DNA from: Candidatus Saccharimonadota bacterium | GTDB lineage: Bacteria > Patescibacteriota > Saccharimonadia > Saccharimonadales > Saccharimonadaceae | Length of the DNA stretch: 64,000 bases | Reading direction: 5' to 3' | NCBI GenBank assembly: GCA_017437945.1 | Contig: JAFRWP010000005.1 | Coordinates: 1 to 64,000, forward strand | In this document: in pieces, positions 59,063 to 64,000 of the stretch | Layout: the number at the start of each line of letters is the position of its first letter | Position numbering within the stretch: position 1 is the stretch's first letter | Translations under genes and position numbers: made by a program | The notes under the pieces: model-generated | Told to the model about the DNA's origin: nothing | Database searches by the model: none | What the model saw: only the letters and a program-made list of their open reading frames with translations

Positions 59063-59671
59063 TCATTCTAGGATTTCAACTCGATTGTCAGGGTAGACTT
59101 TGGCGTGCAAAGTGCTACCGACATGGGATTTCTGCCAGTCTTCATAGCCTACGGCGTAGGTTGAAACCTTGTTTTTGTAGGACGCGTCAATGAAGTACTC
59201 GGCCTTCTTTTCGCCTTCACGCTGATTACTCTCGAGGGAGTAGTCTGGCCAGTATGGCTTTTGGTCGTGGCCTGAGCTAGTAGCCGTGTAATCAGACTCC
59301 CAGCGGTCGATATCGTAGTAGTATTTTGTACTATATACAGGCTCGGGGCGATATATTGGCTGGAAGAAGGTGTTGTTGCCATTTTTGATGATTGCATAAT
59401 GGCTGAAGACGGTGGCGTAGTGGTGAATCTCTTTTTCGGAGTATTGCACTTTTGCACCTTCTGGCACGGTCCAGTCAGATTCGTGGGAAGTTTGGAGTTT
59501 CTCGATGTTGACGGAGCGAGCCCAGGAAACGCCGGTGACGGTAAGGTCGCGCGTCTTGGGGGTAAGACCGATTATTAAAGTCGTGATAGCCAGTAAGACG
59601 AAGACGAGGATTATTATTCCTGCTATGGGGATGCGTTCGCGTAGCCTATGCGCGTCGTTTCCGTTACTCAA
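59063..59671 (-). CDS. single-pass membrane protein, short paralogue of the zinc-finger protein
   Basis: 202 residues, TTG start (59669-59671) with AAAGGAGG before it. One membrane helix lies at about 15-37; the outer domain (VTGVSWARSVNIEKLQTSHESDWTVPEGAKVQYSEKEIHHY, by position 40-85) matches that of the gene at 61026, as does YYYDIDRWESDYT. The N-terminal zinc fingers of that paralogue are absent. The leader of about 100 bases resembles the other gene's leader. Confidence 0.7.
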   Translation of the reverse strand: MSNGNDAHRLRERIPIAGIIILVFVLLAITTLIIGLTPKTRDLTVTGVSWARSVNIEKLQTSHESDWTVPEGAKVQYSEKEIHHYATVFSHYAIIKNGNNTFFQPIYRPEPVYSTKYYYDIDRWESDYTATSSGHDQKPYWPDYSLESNQREGEKKAEYFIDASYKNKVSTYAVGYEDWQKSHVGSTLHAKVYPDNRVEILE

Positions 59672-59776
59672 GTTAAGGGACCTCCTTTATATAGAATGAA
59701 ACGTTAAAGAGCAAGTTTGCGAGCGAAGGGCAGGGCAACTAAAATGCTACCCCGAGCTTTCGCGCGTGGTATTTAT

Positions 59777-59805
59777 ATAATAGCATAAACTTAATAAAAA
59801 GTCAA
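59777..59805 (-). promoter_or_regulatory. promoter of the gene at 59671
   Basis: On the minus strand: TTGACT (59800-59805), 17-base spacer ending in TATGC, TATTAT (59777-59782). The leader is about 100 bases long and contains a GGGTAGC/GTTGCCC hairpin. Confidence 0.75.
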
Positions 59806-59829
59806 GGCAAGCAGAGAGGTGGCATGAAA

Positions 59830-59856
59830 AACCGGAGCCTGTAAGGTGCTCCGGTT
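59830..59856 (-). terminator. terminator of the gene at 61026
   Basis: AACCGGAGC/GCTCCGGTT stem with an A-run giving a T-run on the minus strand. Confidence 0.85.
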
Positions 59857-59862
59857 ATGTGT

Positions 59863-61026
59863 TCATTCTCCTCCTTCGTCTTGGATAAGCTCGATACGGC
59901 CGCCAAAATGCACTAGGACATGAAGCTGGTCGTCGATTGAAGTTTCAATCCAGTCATTGTAGTTCATGCTATAGTTGTCGGACTTGTCTTCATACACTGC
60001 AGTGATATTGTAGGATTGGCTTTTCGATCCGGCACGATGCTTATCGTCTTCGAGCGTATACTCGGGCCAATAGGGCTGCTTATCATGTGCGCCGCTACGC
60101 ACTGTATAGTCGTACATCCAGCGTTCAATGTCATAGTAGTACTTCGTGCGATACACGGGGTCATTACGATATACGGGTTCCTGTTCGGTGTACGGTTCGG
60201 TGCCGTAATCGTAGACGGTGCGGGTGATTTCCTCATAGTATCCGTTGCCCATGTCGCGATAACCGGTGACTTCTTCATGGCTACCGGTGACGACTTGGCG
60301 ATACTTAGTGACGGTATCGTAATGATCCAGAACTCTGTCGTAGTGATGGATCTCTTGCTGAGTATATTGGACGCGGCCACCGGGAGGAACAGACCAGTCC
60401 GACTCGCGGACGGTGCGATATTCTTCGATATCGATAGCGCGAGACCAATATATGTCGGTCACAGTAATATAGCGTTCTTTGGGCGAAAAGATGAACCATG
60501 CACCTACGGCGACACCTGTAACGAGCGATATAATCAGTAAGATAATACCGATGCGCTTCCAGGGGATGCTGGAGCTAAAATTGCTGCGTTTTGGCAGGTG
60601 AAAACTGTTCTTGCCGGCGCTGAAGCTACTACTCGCACTCGTGCTTCGGTGATGCTCCTCGCCATCAGCGGATGGCGAGGAGCTGTCGCTAGCGGGGTAA
60701 ATCGTAGTTTTGCGTTCAGGGTGAAGCTGGAAATAGTGTCGATCGCTTTCGTCACGAGTATGTCCGCAATTGGGGCATTGGCTTTGATAATGGTTAACCA
60801 TGCCGCCACAGAAGCTACAGTGCCAGTCGGGACTATTCCGAAGGCGATCAGCTTTGTCTGGGTCCGTGACATAAACTTTGGGAGTGCTTGGGCTTTGGCC
60901 GGGCGGATGGAATTTAACTGAGCCATCGCGAGTCCGGCCGCAACCTGTGCAGGATTGCATGTTGCCAGGAATATTGGATTTGCCGCAGTAGGGGCAATCC
61001 CAATAACCCATGACGATTCTACCCAT
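59863..61026 (-). CDS. double zinc-finger membrane protein
   Basis: 387 residues. Two RanBP2-type zinc fingers at the cytoplasmic N-terminus (WDCPYCGKSN...CTGCGRTRD and WHCSFCGGMV...CPNCGHTRD), a Ser/His linker, one membrane helix (about 170-193) and an outer domain rich in Tyr, His and Asp (QQEIHHYDRVLDHYD; YYYDIERWMYDYT). The outer domain is shared with the gene at 59671. AGGAGGT precedes ATG 61026. A linker between an internal ligand and the cell surface is plausible; function is otherwise unknown. Confidence 0.78.
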   Translation of the reverse strand: MGRIVMGYWDCPYCGKSNIPGNMQSCTGCGRTRDGSVKFHPPGQSPSTPKVYVTDPDKADRLRNSPDWHCSFCGGMVNHYQSQCPNCGHTRDESDRHYFQLHPERKTTIYPASDSSSPSADGEEHHRSTSASSSFSAGKNSFHLPKRSNFSSSIPWKRIGIILLIISLVTGVAVGAWFIFSPKERYITVTDIYWSRAIDIEEYRTVRESDWSVPPGGRVQYTQQEIHHYDRVLDHYDTVTKYRQVVTGSHEEVTGYRDMGNGYYEEITRTVYDYGTEPYTEQEPVYRNDPVYRTKYYYDIERWMYDYTVRSGAHDKQPYWPEYTLEDDKHRAGSKSQSYNITAVYEDKSDNYSMNYNDWIETSIDDQLHVLVHFGGRIELIQDEGGE

Positions 61027-61129
61027 TTAAAACACCTCCTAGTGTCGTAGAGAATGAAGTTAAAGTACGCCATATAAGTAGAGAGCGGGGAACTCAAAAG
61101 AAAACCCCGCTGAAGTTCGTGGTAGTAAT

Positions 61130-61158
61130 ATTTTAGCATAAACACCACCGAAAGTCAA
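61130..61158 (-). promoter_or_regulatory. promoter of the gene at 61026
   Basis: On the minus strand: TTGACT (61153-61158), 17-base spacer ending TATGC, TAAAAT (61130-61135). The leader of about 100 bases has an AGCGGGG/CCCCGCT hairpin and a CTTTAAC-TTCATTCT stretch shared with the leader of the gene at 59671. Confidence 0.78.
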
Positions 61159-61814
61159 GATGGGCAGGGAATGATGTTGTAAAATAAACCGTGAAAAAGT
61201 CAAGAGCAATCGGAAAGCGCGGATGTTCGGTTTTTAAAACATGTATGGAAAAATAAAGCAAGTGTTGAAAAAGCATGATCGAAATAATTTTTTGTTCGGT
61301 TTTACCTCTGTTAATGTTGTCACTTTTGCACTATTCTGTGGAAAACTTTGTAAAAATAGGGCTTGAATTATTTTGAAAAGTTGCTTAAACTAAGGACAAG
61401 TGGAAACAAAATAAAAACCACGAAACAAAAAAGATTAACTAGAAGGACGATTGGATCAGAAAACCATGAGGAAGAAGATCGAAATTAGGGACCAATCGCG
61501 CAATTATCAGATTATTACCCTGGTGAAGCGCTAGTTGGCCTTATTTTGAAGCACATTCACATCGTTCGAGTCCGAACACCTAGGAGTTTTGGGCGCGTTA
61601 GGAATACGCGAAACAGAATTCAATAAGTACATTCTAGAAAATACACACCTCCCAAACATATAACTCCACCTCACACAGATTAAGTCTCTCAACGCTATAA
61701 CGATGAGTCGGCTATACGCTGGAAGTAGTTATAGTTCTTAAATTGTGTAGGACAAAATAAACAACAAAAAACACAAACACCTAAAATTTCTAGATGTTCG
61801 GATTCGAACTAAGA
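61159..61814. other. 656-base non-coding stretch upstream of rsmH
   Basis: AT-rich, no supported ORF. A TTGAAT-17-TAAACT promoter-like pair lies at about 61364-61392. Downstream of it are several stems: CGATTGG/CCAATCG (61448-61498 region), GTTCG-AGTC-CGAAC (61564-61577), CGCGT/ACGCG (61594-61610) and CTATAAC/GTTATAG (61695-61734 region). These could belong to a structured RNA, but I cannot match tmRNA, RNase P, SRP or 6S RNA. Confidence 0.5.
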
Positions 61815-61820
61815 TATAAT
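61815..61820 (+). promoter_or_regulatory. -10 box, leaderless start of rsmH
   Basis: TATAAT six bases before ATG 61827. Confidence 0.75.
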
Positions 61821-61826
61821 GAAGGA

Positions 61827-62702
61827 ATGAATGAAGTTCATATTCCAGTGTTATTATCGAGTGTTTTAGAGTATCTGCAGCCGCAGAAGGGTCAAACATA
61901 TTTAGATCTCACGGCGGGATACGGTGGACACGCTGATAAAATTTTGGAAGTAACGCAGAATTATAATGGTGCGGTTTTGAATGACCGTGATCAGAATGCA
62001 ATTGATTTCCTCGATGCGAAGTACCAACAGGTGAAGCCGAAATTAATTCATAATGATTTTTATAGCACTGCGCTGCAACTTGTGGAGAATGGAATTAGCT
62101 TTGATTTAATACTGGCGGACTTTGGAGTTTCTTCACCGCAACTGGATATAACCGAAAGAGGTTTTTCGTTTGCAAAGGAAGCGCGGCTCGATATGCGAAT
62201 GGATGAGTCGCAGATTTTGGACGCATGGACGATTGTTAATAAGTGGAGCGAACGAAAGCTTGCGGAGATTTTTGAAAAGTATGCAGAGGAGCGTCGTGGT
62301 CGTGCTGAATTGCTAGCCCGAGAAATCTGCATGAATCGGCCTATCAACACAACTACTGAGCTCGCCGATTTAATTAAGTCGAAATCACCCTATTCTCATA
62401 CGCATCCAGCGACCCGGATTTTTCAGGCGATAAGAATCGTCGTGAACGACGAGCTCTTGATTATTGAGCAAACCTTACCGTTATTGCCAAAATTATTGAA
62501 GCCGGGTGGCCGGGTTGCGATTATCTCTTTCCATAGCCTAGAGGATCGACTCGTCAAGGAATTTTTCAGGGACGAAAGTAGTAAAGGCATCGAGTCGACA
62601 CTGCGTATTGTAACTAAGAAACCAATTGTTGCGGACGAATCTGAGAATGCTATTAACCCACGCGCTAGGAGTGCGAAGCTGAGGGTAGCCGAGAGGATTT
62701 AA
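61827..62702 (+). CDS. rsmH: 16S rRNA (cytosine-1402-N4)-methyltransferase RsmH (MraW)
   Basis: 291 residues. HIPVLLSSVLEYLQPQKG, DLTAGYGGHADKIL (SAM site), LADFGVSSPQLD, RGFSFAKEARLDMRMD and HSLEDRLVKEF are the family signatures. It methylates C1402 in the ribosomal P site. As in most bacteria it heads a division-gene region (a small ORF, ftsL, ftsI), but no mraZ precedes it. ATG 61827 is set by the leaderless -10 box; a start at 61794 would lie upstream of it. Confidence 0.96.
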   Translation: MNEVHIPVLLSSVLEYLQPQKGQTYLDLTAGYGGHADKILEVTQNYNGAVLNDRDQNAIDFLDAKYQQVKPKLIHNDFYSTALQLVENGISFDLILADFGVSSPQLDITERGFSFAKEARLDMRMDESQILDAWTIVNKWSERKLAEIFEKYAEERRGRAELLAREICMNRPINTTTELADLIKSKSPYSHTHPATRIFQAIRIVVNDELLIIEQTLPLLPKLLKPGGRVAIISFHSLEDRLVKEFFRDESSKGIESTLRIVTKKPIVADESENAINPRARSAKLRVAERI

Positions 62703-62772
62703 TCCTGATGGCGCCCAGGGTGGAGTAGACCGGGCGCAATCGAAAAAACAAAAACAAAAAGGAGTGTTTACT

Positions 62773-62835
62773 ATGGCAAAGATCATTGTTACCAACAGAT
62801 CTCGCGCACAGCAAGTGAAAGTTAACTTTCGCTAA
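62773..62835 (+). CDS. 20-residue small ORF between rsmH and ftsL
   Basis: MAKIIVTNRSRAQQVKVNFR with stop TAA 62833-62835. AAAGGAG (62758-62764) lies at good spacing before ATG 62773, a stronger site than most real genes here have. The peptide is basic with no hydrophobic helix. It may be a microprotein or a leader peptide for the structured stretch before ftsL. Confidence 0.5.
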   Translation: MAKIIVTNRSRAQQVKVNFR

Positions 62836-63058
62836 TCATACACACTAATCTTCAATAATTTTTGAAGCAAAACAACCTATATGCCCCGGCTTCGGGGTAC
62901 CCTCAAAATAGGTGAAGTTTTTGCGGAGTGTGTAAAAAAATATTTTGACCTTCTTGGTAGGGAGTCGAGTGTTTTCTCTCTTGTCGCTCGACTACCCGCC
63001 AAGCCTAGATAAAATTTTTGAGGGAAAAGAAACAAACACAAAACGGAATTATATTTTG
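62836..63058 (+). promoter_or_regulatory. structured leader region before ftsL
   Basis: Hairpins: CTTCAA/TTGAAG (62850-62868 region), CCCCGG-CTT-CGGGG-type (62883-62898), and a long imperfect stem from CTTGG...GTCGAG (62954-62970 region) to CTCGAC...CCAAG (62986-63004 region). None is followed by a strong T-tract. Read together with the small ORF upstream, it may control expression of the division genes. Confidence 0.5.
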
Positions 63059-63439
63059 ATGCCAGCATATTATGCGAACTATGCAACACGGCGAACGATG
63101 CAGATGGGGCGAGGATCATACTCGTCTGATTCTTGGGCACGTAATCACAATGCCGTACGTCATAATCCTAGAGTGACGCTGGGGCCAGTCAGTCACACAT
63201 TTGCGGTTTTTGCGATTGTGTTACTAATTGGCTTAATTTATCTGTCGCAAAGTGCGAAAGTGACAGATTATGATGTTGCGATCTCAAGTACGGACACGGA
63301 GATTGCGAATTTAGAGGCGCAGAGAGATGCGCTAGTTGTTGAAAATGCGAAAATTACTGCTGCGGCGGCGAATGAAGACTTGAATGAAGTAGCCTCAACG
63401 ATGGTGGCGGCCTCTTCTGCGGATTATGTCAAGGAGTAG
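63059..63439 (+). CDS. ftsL: FtsL-like cell-division protein
   Basis: 126 residues from ATG 63059 (MPAYYANYATRR); no good ribosome-binding site is visible, so the start is uncertain. A basic cytoplasmic segment, one membrane helix (FAVFAIVLLIGLIYLSQSA, about 50-68) and a short outer coiled-coil (TDTEIANLEAQRDALVVENAKI) follow, the FtsL/FtsB layout. Its place between rsmH and a class B PBP gene supports FtsL. Confidence 0.7.
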   Translation: MPAYYANYATRRTMQMGRGSYSSDSWARNHNAVRHNPRVTLGPVSHTFAVFAIVLLIGLIYLSQSAKVTDYDVAISSTDTEIANLEAQRDALVVENAKITAAAANEDLNEVASTMVAASSADYVKE

Positions 63440-63443
63440 ATGA

Positions 63444-63449
63444 TATAAT
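63444..63449 (+). promoter_or_regulatory. -10 box, leaderless start of the PBP gene
   Basis: TATAAT six bases before ATG 63456, just after the ftsL stop. Confidence 0.65.
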
Positions 63450-63455
63450 ATTCTT

Positions 63456-64000
63456 ATGCCTAAATTCGAGATTTCTCAGAGTACTCGATATCTTTTACTA
63501 CGCTTAGTACCAATAGCTATGCTCGTAATTTTTGGAGCAAAGCTATTTTTTGTGCAAATTATTGATCATGATAAATACGTATCAGAAGCAAATTCGGTGC
63601 GTATTAAACAGCGAGAGTTAATCGCGAAACGCGGGCAGATATATATGATGAGTGGTGCAGATAAAACCGTGCCGATAGTCATGAATGAGCGAACTTGGAC
63701 GATTTTCGTGGACCCAAGTTATGTAGACGATAAAAACAAAGTCCAGGTTGAGCTTCAGGAGATTTTGGGCGACCAGATGATTACGACGTGGGATAAGGTT
63801 TGGAAGGACATGAAGAATATGTACGTGGAAGTCGCGCGCCACGTTAATTATGATACGGTGACTAAAGTAAAGAATGCGAATTTGAAGGGCGTAGGACGCA
63901 AAGAAACGTCGCGTCGTGTTTATCCATATGGCAGTTTAGCAGCGCAGGTCGTGGGCTTCGTGAACGCCGAGGGCGTTGGTACCGGTATTGAAGGATCTTT
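63456..64000 (+). CDS. ftsI: class B penicillin-binding protein (FtsI/PBP2-like), 3' end outside window
   Basis: The frame is open to the window end; 181 residues are visible. A cytoplasmic start, one membrane helix (LLRLVPIAMLVIFGAKLFFV) and the N-terminal dimerisation domain are present: ELIAKRGQIYMMSG, RRVYPYGSLAAQVVGFVN, GVGTGIEGS. These are the R1-R3 blocks preceding the transpeptidase domain, which lies beyond the window. It cross-links septal peptidoglycan with FtsL/FtsW. The start follows the leaderless rule. Confidence 0.9.
   Translation, partial: MPKFEISQSTRYLLLRLVPIAMLVIFGAKLFFVQIIDHDKYVSEANSVRIKQRELIAKRGQIYMMSGADKTVPIVMNERTWTIFVDPSYVDDKNKVQVELQEILGDQMITTWDKVWKDMKNMYVEVARHVNYDTVTKVKNANLKGVGRKETSRRVYPYGSLAAQVVGFVNAEGVGTGIEGS

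Noticed and set aside
61335-61350. Possible DnaA box (TGTGGAAAA) suggesting an origin
   Set aside because: Only one imperfect box is visible and neither dnaA nor dnaN lies in the window.
61466-61534. 22-codon ORF in the gene-free region upstream of rsmH
   Set aside because: No ribosome-binding site or -10 box at the right distance, and its start lies inside a potential stem.
61590-61620. Hammerhead-like hairpin followed by GAAAC
   Set aside because: The obligatory CUGAUGA core is not present before the stem.
61159-61814. tmRNA, RNase P RNA, SRP RNA or 6S RNA in the long intergenic region
   Set aside because: The conserved cores of these RNAs (tRNA-like ends with tag frame, GAGGAAAGTCC-type block, GGAA tetraloop helix) could not be found.

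Overview
The window looks like a chromosome segment from a Candidate Phyla Radiation bacterium, most likely Candidatus Saccharibacteria (TM7). This is inferred from the gene set and surface proteins, because no 16S rRNA is present. It has a single-membrane, Gram-positive-like envelope: an LPKTG protein, a sortase, a SipW-type signal peptidase with TasA-like substrates, and FtsL/FtsI. Several housekeeping proteins are compact (a short DNA polymerase delta subunit, a UvrC without its C-terminal helix-hairpin-helix, a Rel without ACT). Glycyl-tRNA synthetase is the single-chain type. TGA is used as a stop, so this is the standard bacterial code.

Layout. 0-6.4 kb: surface proteins (an acidic protein cut by the window edge, an LPKTG protein, three short TasA-like secreted proteins, a B-repeat/beta-helix protein) interrupted by rplU. 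6.4-16.9 kb: membrane proteases, mutM, holA, rpmA, a Trm11-like methylase, xseAB, a minimal two-component pair and recO. 16.9-20.8 kb: a degenerate HD protein, a Gly-rich leader ORF with a terminator-like hairpin, glyS, and rel. 20.8-31.3 kb: membrane proteins, exonuclease III, a CDP-alcohol phosphatidyltransferase, tRNA-Leu(CAA), a sortase and a PEGA/propeller protein. 31.4-42 kb: pgi, eno, uvrC, secG, an oligopeptide-binding-like protein and tRNA-Leu(GAG). 42.3-46.9 kb: a 1535-residue adhesin with eleven 76-residue B-repeats. 47-54 kb: tRNA-Gly, tRNA-Lys, tRNA-Val, small envelope proteins and typA. 54-57.6 kb: a SipW/TasA-type export operon. 57.6-61 kb: an HD protein and two zinc-finger membrane paralogues. 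61-64 kb: a 660-base noncoding stretch, rsmH, a 20-codon ORF, ftsL and the start of ftsI.

Three non-coding themes stand out. (1) Many genes lack a ribosome-binding site and have a TATAAT-like box exactly six bases before the ATG, which predicts pervasive leaderless transcription, often with an extended TATGC element before the box. (2) The region before glyS encodes a 26-residue leaderless peptide ending FGGFGGGLRA, whose glycine codons run into a GGCC-TTCG-GGCC hairpin and T-rich tract. This is a candidate ribosome-mediated attenuator. The window's tRNA-Gly(GCC), which should read all five of those codons, has the elbow pair G19-C56 replaced by U19-A56. (3) Three of five tRNA genes (Leu-CAA, Leu-GAG, Lys) have a second copy of their 3' end, including CCA, 66-182 bases downstream.

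Functionally, the genes combine a small housekeeping core with a large investment in secreted and anchored surface proteins. The sortase at 28.4 kb and the signal peptidase at 57.0 kb are plausible processing enzymes for the dispersed substrates, but that link is inferred from motifs only.
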